NCBI GenBank assembly: GCA_030824835.1
Contig: JAPJRA010000051.1
Span: 1 to 11,711, forward strand
Source of the DNA: Geminicoccaceae bacterium
Lineage (GTDB): Bacteria > Pseudomonadota > Alphaproteobacteria > Geminicoccales > Geminicoccaceae
Direction of reading: 5' to 3'
Length of the DNA: 11,711 nt
Positions within the stretch are counted from its first letter, which is position 1. Each line of letters opens with the position of its first letter. Below the pieces are notes generated by a model that ran no database searches, was not told the origin of the DNA, and was given only the letters and a program-made list of their open reading frames with translations. This document shows, piece after piece, positions 1 through 8,013 of the stretch. Position numbers and translations under genes: made by a program.

Positions 1-1
1 G

Positions 2-421
2 CGCTTCTCGGCAGGCATGCTGCACCATCTGCCGTTCGCGACTGTGGCCCCGCGGCTGCGCGGGCAGGGCCTGGGCGGCGTGGACGAGGGGCTTTGGCAG
101 GCGATCCGGGGCAATCTCGCGAAACTCGAGGATGCGCGCGACTGGTGGGAGGTGTGCCGCCGGCCGCTGCGGCCGGTGCTCGCCGACCCCGAGCTGCTGG
201 CGGCGGCGGCCGAGCTGCTGCCGGCCGATCCCGCAGCCGAGGCCGCGTTCGCCGGCTGGATCGAGGCGCTCAAGGCCGCGACCGGCCGCAAGGGCAAGGC
301 GCTGTTCGGGCCGTTGCGGCTGGCGCTGACCGGCCGCGAGCATGGACCGGAGCTGAAACATCTGCTACCGCTCCTCGGCCGCGAGCGGGCCCTGGCCCGG
401 CTGCGCGGCGAGACGGCGTAA
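2..421 (+). CDS. gltX: Glutamate--tRNA ligase, C-terminal part (5' end outside the window)
   Basis: This is the last 139 codons of a glutamyl-tRNA synthetase, which charges tRNA-Glu with glutamate in the cytoplasm. The frame is open from base 2, and the ATG at 17 is an internal methionine, because family-like sequence (RFSAGM) continues upstream of it. The visible part is the C-terminal helical anticodon-binding domain. It ends in the conserved block TGRKGKALFGPLRLALTGRE followed by HGPEL and a final ALARL, typical of bacterial GltX. The catalytic Rossmann domain with HIGH and KMSKS is not in the window. Alphaproteobacteria often carry two gltX copies, and which one this is cannot be told here. 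The stop TAA lies 38 bases before cysS, so the two may be co-transcribed. Confidence 0.88.
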   Translation, partial: RFSAGMLHHLPFATVAPRLRGQGLGGVDEGLWQAIRGNLAKLEDARDWWEVCRRPLRPVLADPELLAAAAELLPADPAAEAAFAGWIEALKAATGRKGKALFGPLRLALTGREHGPELKHLLPLLGRERALARLRGETA

Positions 422-459
422 GCCGCGGGCCAGACATCCGGACAAGATCGAGAACCATC

Positions 460-1821
460 GTGCAGCTCCGAGTGCACAATACCCTGACGCGCACGAAGGA
501 GACCTTCGAGCCACAAGATCCGAAGCGGGTGCGGATGTATGTCTGCGGGCCCACGGTCTATCAGCGGATCCATGTCGGCAACGCGCGCGCCTTCGTCGTC
601 TTCGACGTGCTCTACCGGCTGCTGCGCCATCTCTACGGCGACGACCACGTCGTCTATGTCCGCAACATCACCGACATCGACGACAAGATCATCGAGCAGG
701 CGCGGGCCAATGGCGAGAGCATCCGCGCGCTGACCGACCGTACGGCGGCCCAGTTCCAGGAGGACCTGGCGGCCCTGGGCTGCCTGCCGCCGACCCATCA
801 GCCGCGCGCCACCGAGCACGTGGGCGGCATGATCGCGATGATCGGCACGCTGATCGAGCGCGGCCACGCCTACGCCGCCGACGGGCACGTGCTGTTCAGC
901 GTGCCGTCGATGCCGGCCTATGGCCGCCTGTCCGGCCGCAACCGCGACGAGCAGATCGCCGGCGCCAGGGTCGACGTGGCGCCCTACAAGCGCGACCCGG
1001 CCGATTTCGTGTTGTGGAAGCCGTCGCTCGGCGACCAGCCCGGCTGGGACAGCCCGTGGGGTTACGGCAGGCCGGGCTGGCACATCGAGTGCTCGGCGAT
1101 GAGCGAGGAGTTCCTGGGCCCGCTGCCGTTCGACCTGCACGCCGGCGGGCTCGACCTGATCTTCCCACACCACGAGAACGAGATCGCGCAGAGCTGCTGC
1201 GCACATGGCACCGACACCATGGCGCGCTACTGGATGCACAACGGCTTCCTCGACATGCGCGGCGAGAAGATGTCGAAGAGTCTGGGGAATGTCGTGCGGG
1301 TGCCGGAGGCGCTGGCAAAATATCCTGGGGAAGTGATCCGCCTACAGCTTTTAAGTACGCACTATCGCCAGCCGGCCGATTTTAGCGAAGAGTCACTAAG
1401 GGAGGCGAAGAAATCGCTGGACCGCTTCTATGGCGTGTTAAGTAGGCGGAGAGGCGAGCAGATCGTAGTAGAGCCTGATTGGGCCCCTTTGTGGGCGCTT
1501 TGCGACGATCTGAATACGCCATCGCTTATTGCAGCGATGCACGAAATTGCTAAGGACGCAAATAAGCTTCAGCCTGGAATGGCTGGGGCGTTGCTGCGAT
1601 TTGGTGCCATACTTGGTATACTTCAGCAAGATCCTGAGACTTGGTTCAAGGGTGAAGAGACTGCTAGTACGGTGGATCGAATTGAGGCACTTGTGGCTGA
1701 GCGACAGTTGGCTCGCAAGGATAAGAATTTCGCTCGAGCTGATGCTATCAGAGCTGTGCTGGCGGAACAGGGAATCATCATTGAGGATTGCCCTGAGGGG
1801 CCAACTTGGCGCCGCGCATGA
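460..1821 (+). CDS. cysS: Cysteine--tRNA ligase
   Basis: Cytoplasmic class I aminoacyl-tRNA synthetase that charges tRNA-Cys; 453 residues, close to the usual length (about 460). The start is taken as GTG 460 ([14 protein letters not shown]), which matches the family N-terminus. Only a weak GAGA precedes it, and GTG 472 is an alternative. An upstream in-frame extension overlaps gltX and reads as low-complexity shadow. Visible motifs are CGPTVY with zinc Cys29, the HIGH-type HVGNAR (from 38), zinc Cys211 in [23 protein letters not shown] with zinc ligands His237 and Glu241, and KMSKS at 270-274. After KMSKS come the helical tRNA-binding and C-terminal regions, ending CPEGPTWRR. The stop TGA overlaps the cimA start (ATGA). 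The oddity is that the part after KMSKS has a sharply lower GC third-position content than the rest, with TTA, ATA, AGT, AGA and CTA codons rare elsewhere here, although the protein looks intact. Confidence 0.96.
   Translation: MQLRVHNTLTRTKETFEPQDPKRVRMYVCGPTVYQRIHVGNARAFVVFDVLYRLLRHLYGDDHVVYVRNITDIDDKIIEQARANGESIRALTDRTAAQFQEDLAALGCLPPTHQPRATEHVGGMIAMIGTLIERGHAYAADGHVLFSVPSMPAYGRLSGRNRDEQIAGARVDVAPYKRDPADFVLWKPSLGDQPGWDSPWGYGRPGWHIECSAMSEEFLGPLPFDLHAGGLDLIFPHHENEIAQSCCAHGTDTMARYWMHNGFLDMRGEKMSKSLGNVVRVPEALAKYPGEVIRLQLLSTHYRQPADFSEESLREAKKSLDRFYGVLSRRRGEQIVVEPDWAPLWALCDDLNTPSLIAAMHEIAKDANKLQPGMAGALLRFGAILGILQQDPETWFKGEETASTVDRIEALVAERQLARKDKNFARADAIRAVLAEQGIIIEDCPEGPTWRRA
1279..1812 (+). other. 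Compositionally anomalous 3' segment of cysS (candidate recombination tract)
   Basis: Codon use changes abruptly inside one gene. Counted directly, 55 of 60 codons at 541-720 and 18 of 20 at 1201-1260 end in G or C. The figure falls to 82 of 160 at 1321-1800, with a minimum of about 8 of 20 at 1561-1680. The change begins around the last serine codon of KMSKS (AGT at 1279) and is over by the cysS stop. cimA, directly overlapping, is again GC-rich. The boundaries are approximate, to within tens of bases. No mobile gene, direct repeat or stop codon was seen in the tract. The likely meaning is gene conversion from a lower-GC homologue (inference). Confidence 0.8.
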
Positions 1822-3419
1822 CCGGTGAGCGGATCTATCTCTACGACACCACGCTGCGCGACGGGGCGCAGACGCAGGGGGTCGACTTCTCGGTGCAGGA
1901 CAAGCTGCAGATCGCGCGCGATCTCGATCTGCTGGGCATCGACTATATCGAGGGCGGCTGGCCTGGGGCCAACCCGACCGACGATGCGTTCTTCGCCAGC
2001 CCGCCGGCACTGCGGCGGTCGCGCCTGTGCGCGTTCGGGATGACGCGGCGGTCGGGGCGGAGTGCGGCCAACGATCCGGGGCTGGTCGGGCTGTTCCAGG
2101 CCGGGACGCCGGTGATCACGCTGGTCGGCAAGAGCTCGGCCCGGCAGGCGGAAGGGGCGCTGGGGGTCAGCCGCGGCGAGAACCTGACCATGATCGCGGA
2201 TTCGATCCGCGAGGCGTGCCGGCATGCGGACGAGGTGATGTTCGACGCCGAGCATTGCTTCGACGGCTTCAAGGAGGACGGCGAGTACACGCTGGCCTGC
2301 CTGGAGGCCGCCTATGCCGCGGGCGCCCGCTGGATCGTGCTTTGCGACACCAATGGCGGGACGCTGCCGCACGAGGTCGAGGCGATCGTCGGCCGGGTGC
2401 TGCGCGCGATCCCGGGCGACCATGTGGGCATCCACACCCACAACGACACCGAGAACGCCGTGGCCAATAGCCTGGTCGCGGTCCAGGCCGGGGCGCGGCA
2501 GGTGCAGGGGACGCTGAACGGCCTGGGCGAGCGCTGCGGCAACGCCAACCTGGTGAGTTTGATCCCGACCCTGAAATTGAAGCTCGGCTACGAGGTGGGC
2601 GTCGGCGAGGACGGGCTGCGCCATCTGACCCAGCTGTCGCGCACCTTCGACGAGCGGCTGAACCGCACGCCCAACCGGCACTCCCCCTATGTCGGCGCCT
2701 CGGCCTTCGCCCACAAGGCGGGCCTGCACGCCTCAGCGGTAGCGAAGAGCCCGCAGTACTACGAGCACATCGACCCGGCGCTGGTCGGCAACACTCGCGA
2801 CGTGCTGGTCTCCGACCAGGCCGGCCGAGCCAACTTGCTGTTCCGCTTTGCGGAGATGGGGCTGGACGTCGATCCCGATCCCGAGCAGACGGCCACACTC
2901 CTGAGCGCCATCAAGGCGCGCGAGGCCCGGGGCTGGGTCTATGACGGGGCCACCGCCAGCTTCGAGGTGCTGGTCCGACGCACGCTGGGGCAGGTGCCGG
3001 ACTATTTCGACCTGGTCAGCTTCCGCGTCATCGACGAGCGCCGCTACAACGCGATGGGCGATCTGGTCACGACCTCGGAGGCCACGATCAAGGTCGCGGT
3101 GGGCGGCAAGCACTACTACACGGTGGCCGAGGGCAACGGCCCGGTGAATGCGCTGGACCATGCGCTCCGCCAAGCGCTAGCCGAGATCTACCCGCGACTG
3201 CAGCAGATGCAGCTCATCGACTACAAGGTGCGCATCCTGGCGCCGGAGAAGGGCACGGCCGCGGTGACCCGGGTCATCATCGAAAGCGGCGACGGCGAGG
3301 GCCGGGTCTGGCAGACGGTGGGCGTCTCGGCCAACATCATCGACGCCTCGTACGAGGCGCTGCACGACGCCATCACCTATCTCCTGTTCATCGACGGGGT
3401 GCGGGCTCCCGCCTCATGA
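1818..3419 (+). CDS. cimA: (R)-citramalate synthase
   Basis: Condenses acetyl-CoA and pyruvate to (R)-citramalate, the first step of the threonine-independent route to 2-oxobutyrate and isoleucine. The protein has 533 residues, the usual CimA size. It opens with YLYDTTLRDGAQTQG, in which Arg14 and Asp15 are catalytic/metal residues of the HMGL-like TIM barrel. HTHND at 206-210 and GNANL with Asn242 supply the remaining metal ligands. The DTTLRDGAQT-GVDFS opening and the C-terminal LeuA-type dimer/regulatory domain (about 390-533, including YKVRIL and the closing SYEALHDAITYLL) favour CimA over 2-isopropylmalate or homocitrate synthase. The regulatory domain implies isoleucine feedback, by family knowledge. 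The start is ATG 1818, overlapping the cysS stop. TTG 1806 in the same frame has a better placed GAGGGG (1795-1800) and is a possible start four codons earlier. It overlaps trmJ by ATGA. Confidence 0.93.
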   Translation: MTGERIYLYDTTLRDGAQTQGVDFSVQDKLQIARDLDLLGIDYIEGGWPGANPTDDAFFASPPALRRSRLCAFGMTRRSGRSAANDPGLVGLFQAGTPVITLVGKSSARQAEGALGVSRGENLTMIADSIREACRHADEVMFDAEHCFDGFKEDGEYTLACLEAAYAAGARWIVLCDTNGGTLPHEVEAIVGRVLRAIPGDHVGIHTHNDTENAVANSLVAVQAGARQVQGTLNGLGERCGNANLVSLIPTLKLKLGYEVGVGEDGLRHLTQLSRTFDERLNRTPNRHSPYVGASAFAHKAGLHASAVAKSPQYYEHIDPALVGNTRDVLVSDQAGRANLLFRFAEMGLDVDPDPEQTATLLSAIKAREARGWVYDGATASFEVLVRRTLGQVPDYFDLVSFRVIDERRYNAMGDLVTTSEATIKVAVGGKHYYTVAEGNGPVNALDHALRQALAEIYPRLQQMQLIDYKVRILAPEKGTAAVTRVIIESGDGEGRVWQTVGVSANIIDASYEALHDAITYLLFIDGVRAPAS

Positions 3420-4210
3420 CCTCGGCGAGCGTTGCCCGGGGCGGTCTCGAGGCGCTGCCGCCGGCACCTGTGGTCGTCCTCTGCCGCACGCAGATGGGCG
3501 AGAACATCGGCACCGCGGCCCGGGCGATGCTCAATTTCGGCCTGACCGAGATGCGCCTCGTCGCACCCTCCTGCGGCTGGCCCAACGCCAAGGCGGTGGT
3601 GGCGGCCTCGGGTGCCGTCGAGGTGCTGAACCGGCTCGTCGTCTACCGCGACCTCGCCGCTGCCACAGCCGACCTGCATCACACGCTGGCGACCACGGCC
3701 AGGCCGCGCGAGATGCATAAGCCGGTCCAGAGCGGCGAGGCGGCGGCAGCCAGCGCGCAGGCGCTGATCGCGCAAGGGCGGCGGGTCGGCATCGTCTTCG
3801 GGCCCGAGCGCACCGGCCTCACCAACGACGAGCTGCTGCTGGCCGACACGCTGGTGTCGTTCCCGGTCAACCCAGCCTTCGCGTCGCTCAACCTGGCGCA
3901 GGCGGTGCTGCTGTTCGGCTATGGCTGGTACCGGCTGGCGGCGCCGGAGACCGCGGCACCGGCCCCGAGTGCGGAGGCCACGCCGGCCACCAAGGCCGTG
4001 ATCGGCGGGCTGGTCGACCATCTGGTGCGCGAGCTCGACGCGGTCAGCTACTTCCGCGCCGAGGAGCGGCGGGCGAGCCTGATCCGGACGATCACGGTGA
4101 TGATCGAGCGCCGCCAGTGGACCGAGTCCGAGGCGCATCTGATGCGCGGCATCATCAAGGATCTGGTGGGCGGCCGGCGGGCGCGGCAGAAATCTCCCGA
4201 CGGCGGCTGA
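3416..4210 (+). CDS. trmJ: tRNA (cytidine/uridine-2'-O-)-methyltransferase, TrmJ type
   Basis: SPOUT-class (SpoU/TrmH family) methyltransferase of 264 residues. TrmJ proteins use S-adenosylmethionine to methylate the 2'-O of the pyrimidine at tRNA position 32. All three SpoU motifs are visible: NIGTAARAMLNFG from Asn30 with the catalytic-type Arg36, FGPERTGLTNDEL from Phe128, and NPAFASLNLAQAV from Asn152, the knot that binds SAM. The C-terminal extension (about 195-264, with YFRAEERRASLIRTI and LMRGIIKDL) is the helical tail that separates TrmJ from TrmH and TrmL and aids dimerisation. The ATG overlaps the cimA stop and no clear Shine-Dalgarno precedes it, which fits translational coupling. 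TrmJ assignment is firm at subfamily level; the exact target nucleoside is inferred. Confidence 0.88.
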   Translation: MTSASVARGGLEALPPAPVVVLCRTQMGENIGTAARAMLNFGLTEMRLVAPSCGWPNAKAVVAASGAVEVLNRLVVYRDLAAATADLHHTLATTARPREMHKPVQSGEAAAASAQALIAQGRRVGIVFGPERTGLTNDELLLADTLVSFPVNPAFASLNLAQAVLLFGYGWYRLAAPETAAPAPSAEATPATKAVIGGLVDHLVRELDAVSYFRAEERRASLIRTITVMIERRQWTESEAHLMRGIIKDLVGGRRARQKSPDGG

Positions 4211-4234
4211 GCCGGGACAAGGAAAGAGGCATCC

Positions 4235-4909
4235 ATGCGAGCGGTGGCGGTGGTCGTCGGCATCGGGCTGCTGGGAATCTCAACCACAGGCTGTATACCG
4301 CAGCCGGATATGACCCTCACGCCTGAAACGGCGGTCGCCGCCTGCGAGGCGCCGACGGTGCTGGCGCTGCGTGCCAAGGACGACCGGTTCCAGTCGCTGA
4401 CGCTGGACCCGGCGGCCACGACCCGGATCGAGCCGCGGCAGACCTATGTCGGCAGCCAGAGGCTGGGGATGGTGGTGGCGGGGCACGGGACGGCCATGCT
4501 CGGCACCGGCAAGAGCGAGCTCGACTATCTGTGCCTGATCGCCCCCAGCGGCGAGGCCGTGTTCGTCGACGTGGCGACGCTGAGCGGGACCACGATCCTG
4601 GCCGAGTGCGCCGACAGCAAGGCGGGCGGCTCGCCGCGCCGGGCCTGCCTCGAGGAGCTGCTCCAGCAGGCCGAGAGCGGGCTCGCCACCGCCGAGGCCG
4701 GCGCCATCCGGCGCGCGCGGCAGGGTCGCTCGCGCGTGGCGCGGGCCGAGGTCGAGCAGCCGGTGGTGACCAGCATCGGCGCCTGGCGGGTCTATCGCGA
4801 CGCCGAGTGCGCCCGCCAGCGCGACGCCGACCCGCAGCTCTCGATCGAGCTCTACGAGGCCTGCCGCGTCGGCATGACCCGGCAGCGGGTGCGCGAGCTG
4901 GGGGGCTGA
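4235..4909 (+). CDS. Putative lipoprotein with DUF1311/LprI-like C-terminal segment
   Basis: Small secreted or membrane-anchored protein of 224 residues with no certain function. The N-terminus is a short positively charged segment, a hydrophobic stretch (VAVVVGIGLLGIS) and TTGC, a permissive lipobox whose Cys20 would be the lipidated residue. The central region (about 60-115) carries a YLC-containing pattern common in uncharacterised alphaproteobacterial envelope proteins. The last 45 residues (AWRVYRDAECAR, then EACRVGMTRQRVREL) match the spacing of Cys, Trp and Arg in DUF1311/LprI-like domains, some of which inhibit lysozyme. Inhibitor activity here is only a possibility. A Shine-Dalgarno-like AAGGAAAGAGG precedes ATG 4235, 24 bases after trmJ, so it may belong to that operon. 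Confidence 0.7.
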   Translation: MRAVAVVVGIGLLGISTTGCIPQPDMTLTPETAVAACEAPTVLALRAKDDRFQSLTLDPAATTRIEPRQTYVGSQRLGMVVAGHGTAMLGTGKSELDYLCLIAPSGEAVFVDVATLSGTTILAECADSKAGGSPRRACLEELLQQAESGLATAEAGAIRRARQGRSRVARAEVEQPVVTSIGAWRVYRDAECARQRDADPQLSIELYEACRVGMTRQRVRELGG

Positions 4910-4987
4910 CAACTCGTTTTGGTGCCTTGCGTATCAACCGCGAAGCGGCAAGATGGCCCGGCACGAACAAGAAGCGGGGAAAGCACC

Positions 4988-5902
4988 ATGCGCGAGGTGG
5001 ATCACGATCGGCGGTCCTTCATCAGCGGCGGCGGGGCCGGCCTGGCCGGTGGGCTGGCGGTGGCGGCCGCGGCTGCGACGCTGGCCGATCCGCGGCAGGC
5101 CTATGCGCAGGCCGCCGGCGACAGCCAGCTGCGCACGGTGCTGGATCGCGGCCATCTGATCGTCGGCACCGGCTCGACCAACGCGCCGTGGCACTTCGAG
5201 GACGATCAGGGCAAGCTCACCGGCATGGACATCGCCATGGCCCGGATCCTGGCCAAGGGCCTGTTCGACGACGAGACCAAGGTCGAGTTCGTGCTGCAGG
5301 ACCCGGCGGCCCGGATCCCCAACGTGATCTCCGGCAAGGTCGATATCACCATCCAGTTCATGACCGTGTCACCGAACCGGGCGCAGCTCGTGAACTTCAG
5401 CCGGCCCTACTACATCGAGGGCGTGGCGCTGCTGAGCAAGCCCGGCAGCCCGCGCGAGAAGTGGGAGGCGCTGCAGGCCGGCGGAGCCGAGACCAAGATC
5501 TCGATCCTGCAGAACGTCGATGCCGAGGTCAGCGTGCACAAGGTGCTGCCCGAAGCGCAGGTGCTGCAGCTCGACACCCAGGCCAACGTGATCCAGGCGC
5601 TGGAGGCCGGCCGCGCCGACGCGGCGGCGGTCGACCTGTCGACCGTATGGTGGCTCGCCAAGCGCCAGCCCGACAAGTACGCCGACGCCGGCTTCAGCTG
5701 GAACTCGATGCTCTACTCGGCGGCGCTCCGGCAGAGCGACCTCGATTGGCTGCGCTTCGTCAACACCACCTTCGACGTCGCGATGTTCGGCCACCAGAAC
5801 GAGATCTTCGACCCCGCCGTCGACGAGTTCTTCGGCCTCAAGCCGCCCGTGCGCCCCCTACGGCCTGCCGAAGTCGTAGGCGCCACCGTTGCGGTGTGGT
5901 GA
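4988..5902 (+). CDS. Polar amino acid ABC transporter, substrate-binding protein (Tat-exported)
   Basis: Periplasmic solute-binding protein of family 3 (SBP_bac_3), 304 residues, which would deliver an amino acid or similar zwitterion to the permeases encoded next. The start ATG 4988 has GGGGA seven bases upstream; the frame is open from GTG 4919, but the family N-terminus and the signal sequence favour 4988. The signal is of twin-arginine type: DRRSFIS at 7-13, a Gly/Ala hydrophobic core, and a likely cut after AYA (38-40). The mature part shows the family pattern RGHLIVGTGSTNAPWHF, GKLTGMDIAMAR, RIPNVISGKVDITIQFMTV and VNFSRPYYIEGVALL. The ligand cannot be read from the sequence. The C-terminal tail after FFGLKPPVR looks unusual; a one-base shift would end it YGLPKS-stop. 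It heads the transporter operon. Confidence 0.92.
   Translation: MREVDHDRRSFISGGGAGLAGGLAVAAAAATLADPRQAYAQAAGDSQLRTVLDRGHLIVGTGSTNAPWHFEDDQGKLTGMDIAMARILAKGLFDDETKVEFVLQDPAARIPNVISGKVDITIQFMTVSPNRAQLVNFSRPYYIEGVALLSKPGSPREKWEALQAGGAETKISILQNVDAEVSVHKVLPEAQVLQLDTQANVIQALEAGRADAAAVDLSTVWWLAKRQPDKYADAGFSWNSMLYSAALRQSDLDWLRFVNTTFDVAMFGHQNEIFDPAVDEFFGLKPPVRPLRPAEVVGATVAVW
5857..5880 (+). repeat. Inverted repeat (hairpin) at the 3' end of the binding-protein gene
   Basis: CCTACG at 5857-5862 and CGTAGG at 5875-5880 are perfect complements separated by 12 bases. The stem lies inside the last codons of the binding-protein gene, about 35 bases before the permease start. Hairpins at this place in binding-protein-dependent transporter operons can stabilise the upstream message and lower permease expression. 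There is no T tract, so it is not an intrinsic terminator. A six-base stem could arise by chance in GC-rich DNA. Confidence 0.35.
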
Positions 5903-5914
5903 GGATCGGGGAGG

Positions 5915-6580
5915 TTGAACTACCACTTCAACTTCACCCTGATCTGGCGCAACTTCGACAAGATCGGCTGGGGGCTCGTGCTGTCGCTTGAGCTGGCGGT
6001 GGTCTGCGTCGCCATCGGCATGGTGATCGGCCTCCTGGGTGCGATCGCCTACAGCGACGGGCCGCGCTGGCTCGGGCGCGTGGTCACGGCCTATGTCGAG
6101 GTGATCCGCAACGTCCCGCTGATCCTGCTCGTCTATCTGATGTTCTACGGCATCCCGAGCGCCGGCGGGTTCAGCTACGGGCCGGTGGAATCGTTCATCA
6201 TCACCCTTTCGGTCTATGCCGGCGCCTATCTGGTCGAGGTCTTCCGCGCCGGGCTGGATGCCGTGCCCAAGGGCCTGCTCGACGCCGGCAAGGCCATCGG
6301 CCTGACGCCGGTGCAGCGGTTTCTCTACGTCCGGCTGCCGACCATGTTCCGCATCGCGCTGCCGTCCTTGAGCAACACGTTCGTCTCGCTGTTCAAGGAC
6401 ACCTCCGTCGCCAGCGTCATCGCCGTGCCGGAGCTCGCCTATGCCGCCAACTGGATCAATTTCAGCACGTTCCGGATCGTCGAGGTTTATGCCGTGGTGA
6501 CGCCGATCTATCTCGTCACCGGCTACACCATCCTGTTCCTCCTGCGCCTGCTCGAGCGGCGCTACGCGATCCGGCGCTGA
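5915..6580 (+). CDS. Polar amino acid ABC transporter, permease 1 (HisM/GlnP family)
   Basis: Inner-membrane permease of 221 residues that pairs with the next gene product to form the channel. It has about five hydrophobic segments: roughly 18-46, 56-84, 90-108, a middle segment near 145-170, and 190-210. The cytoplasmic EAA loop runs EVFRAGLDAVPKGLLDAGKAIGLT from Glu108, with the conserved Gly129, and contacts the ATPase. The start codon is TTG 5915. It is chosen because MNYHFNF is the usual family N-terminus and no ATG is nearby. GAGG at 5901-5904 gives a ten-base spacing, while GGGAGG at 5909-5914 touches the start and is too close. It follows the binding-protein stop by 12 bases, in the same operon. 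Confidence 0.93.
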   Translation: MNYHFNFTLIWRNFDKIGWGLVLSLELAVVCVAIGMVIGLLGAIAYSDGPRWLGRVVTAYVEVIRNVPLILLVYLMFYGIPSAGGFSYGPVESFIITLSVYAGAYLVEVFRAGLDAVPKGLLDAGKAIGLTPVQRFLYVRLPTMFRIALPSLSNTFVSLFKDTSVASVIAVPELAYAANWINFSTFRIVEVYAVVTPIYLVTGYTILFLLRLLERRYAIRR

Positions 6581-6584
6581 TCCC

Positions 6585-7232
6585 ATGGACGTAGCTCTGC
6601 AGGCGCTGCCGTTCCTGATGAAGGGCCTCGCCGTCACCTTGCAGGTCTCGGCGCTGGTCGTCCTGCTCTCGCTGGTGCTGGGCGTGGCCCTGGGGGTGAT
6701 CCTCGTCTACGGGCCGGCGCCGCTGCGCTGGATCGTGCGCGGCTACAGCGACATCATCCGTGGCATCCCGATCCTGGTGCTGATCTTCGCGATCTATTAC
6801 GGGCTGCCGGCGCTCAAGATCAACCTGTCCAGCATCGTGGCCGCGGTCGTGGCGCTGTCCATGTTCACCACCGCCCAGGTGGTGGAGACGACACGCGGGG
6901 CGATCGAATCGATCCATCACGGGCAGATGGAGGCGGCCAAGGCGATCGGGCTGCGCTTCGGGCAGCGGCTGCTCTACGTTGTCTTCCCGCAGGCGGTGCG
7001 CCGCTTCCTGCCGCCATGGATCAACAGCGTCACCGACGCCGTGAAGGGGAGCGCCTTGGTCTCACTGGTGGGGGTGGTCGACCTGATGCTGGCGATCCAG
7101 CAGGTGGTCGGCCGGATGTACGAGCCGCTGCCGCTCTATCTCTTGGGGGCCGCGATCTACTTCGTGATCAATTACAGCCTCTCGAGCCTGTCGCGCCGGC
7201 TTGAGCGGCGCTTCGCCTATCTCGCCACATGA
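6585..7232 (+). CDS. Polar amino acid ABC transporter, permease 2
   Basis: Second inner-membrane permease, 215 residues, partner of the preceding one. Hydrophobic segments are visible near 10-45 ([19 protein letters not shown]), 62-80, 85-105, 140-175 and 185-205. The region [17 protein letters not shown] and the EAA loop [16 protein letters not shown] (Glu116, Gly122) are typical of the HisM/GlnP/ArtQ group. ATG 6585 lies four bases after the permease 1 stop, without a clear Shine-Dalgarno, so translation is probably coupled. Its stop overlaps the ATPase start (ATGA). The two permeases are clearly related to each other but differ in sequence, suggesting a heterodimeric channel. Confidence 0.93.
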   Translation: MDVALQALPFLMKGLAVTLQVSALVVLLSLVLGVALGVILVYGPAPLRWIVRGYSDIIRGIPILVLIFAIYYGLPALKINLSSIVAAVVALSMFTTAQVVETTRGAIESIHHGQMEAAKAIGLRFGQRLLYVVFPQAVRRFLPPWINSVTDAVKGSALVSLVGVVDLMLAIQQVVGRMYEPLPLYLLGAAIYFVINYSLSSLSRRLERRFAYLAT

Positions 7233-8005
7233 GCGCCGAGCCCATGCCGGTCGTGCGCATCCGGGGCGTCGGCAAGTCGTTCGGCGATCACCGCGTGCTG
7301 CAGGCGGTCGACCTCGACGTGCAGCGCGGGGAGGTGGTGACCATCATCGGCCCGTCCGGCAGCGGCAAGACCACGCTGCTGCGCTGCATCAATCTGCTCG
7401 AGCTCTACGACGAGGGCAGCATCCAAGTCGACGGGGTCGAGGTCGGCTACCGCGACGGTGCTGCTGCCGGGCGGGCCCAGACCGGGATGGTCTTCCAGCT
7501 GTTCTACCTGTTCCCGCATCTGACCGCGGTCGAGAACGTGATGCTCGGGCTGACCAAGGTGCGCCGGCTGCCGAAGGCGCAGGCGCGCGGCCTGGCCGAG
7601 CGCTGGCTCGACCGGGTGGGGCTCGGGCACAAGCTGGACAGCCTGCCGGCGCAGCTGTCGGGTGGGCAGCAGCAGCGGGTCGGCATCGCCCGGGCGGTCG
7701 CCATGGAGCCCAAGGTGCTGCTGCTCGACGAGATCACTTCGGCGCTGGACCCGGAGCTGGTGGGCGAGGTGCTGACGGTGGTGCAGCAGCTGGCGGACGA
7801 GGGCATGACCATGGTGGTGGTCACCCACGAGATGAGTCTCGCCCACGAGATCAGCCACCGGGTCGTGTTCATGGACGGCGGCCGGATCACCGCACGCGGC
7901 ACGCCGGCCGAGATTTTCGACGCGCCGCAGAACGAGCGCCTGACCGCCTTTCTCGCCCGTTTTGGGCAGGCCCGCCTCGGCCGCGCCCCGCTCCCCAAGG
8001 ATTGA
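7229..8005 (+). CDS. Polar amino acid ABC transporter, ATP-binding protein
   Basis: Cytoplasmic ATPase of 258 residues that powers the importer. Motifs in order: Walker A GPSGSGKT at 41-48, Q-loop Gln90 in [13 protein letters not shown], signature LSGGQQQR at 143-150, Walker B VLLLDE ending at Glu168, D-loop SALD at 171-174, and switch His200 in VVVTHEM. Two small departures from the commonest family sequence are visible. The Q-loop reads FQLFYLFPH rather than FQQFNLFPH, and Walker B is followed by Ile (DEITSALD) rather than Pro. Both preserve catalytic residues, so activity is expected. It overlaps permease 2 by four bases and is followed after eight bases by the PLP-enzyme gene, so all five genes read as one operon. 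Confidence 0.95.
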   Translation: MSAEPMPVVRIRGVGKSFGDHRVLQAVDLDVQRGEVVTIIGPSGSGKTTLLRCINLLELYDEGSIQVDGVEVGYRDGAAAGRAQTGMVFQLFYLFPHLTAVENVMLGLTKVRRLPKAQARGLAERWLDRVGLGHKLDSLPAQLSGGQQQRVGIARAVAMEPKVLLLDEITSALDPELVGEVLTVVQQLADEGMTMVVVTHEMSLAHEISHRVVFMDGGRITARGTPAEIFDAPQNERLTAFLARFGQARLGRAPLPKD

Positions 8006-8013
8006 CCGCGACC

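Noticed and set aside
94..459. N-terminal extension of cysS upstream of GTG 460
   Set aside because: It overlaps the gltX coding region in another frame and has no CysRS-like sequence. The family N-terminus begins at [11 protein letters not shown].
1529..1828. A 99-codon plus-strand frame inside the low-GC tract of cysS, considered as a possible overlapping gene
   Set aside because: It has no Shine-Dalgarno and no recognisable motif, and the tract is fully accounted for by the intact cysS frame. The base change is in cysS third positions, not selected for this frame.
1623..2729. A 368-codon minus-strand frame opposite cysS and cimA
   Set aside because: Composition is typical of antisense shadow and both genes on the other strand have full family motifs.
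4910..4987. Promoter for the transporter operon in the gap before the binding-protein gene, and a CCGC-GAA-GCGG hairpin there
   Set aside because: TTGCGT has no convincing -10 box at the right distance, and the four-pair hairpin lacks a T tract. A promoter may exist but cannot be supported.
4531..5991. A 486-codon plus-strand frame crossing the lipoprotein and binding-protein genes
   Set aside because: It is low-complexity Arg/Gly/Ala sequence in the shifted frame of two genes with signal peptides and family motifs.
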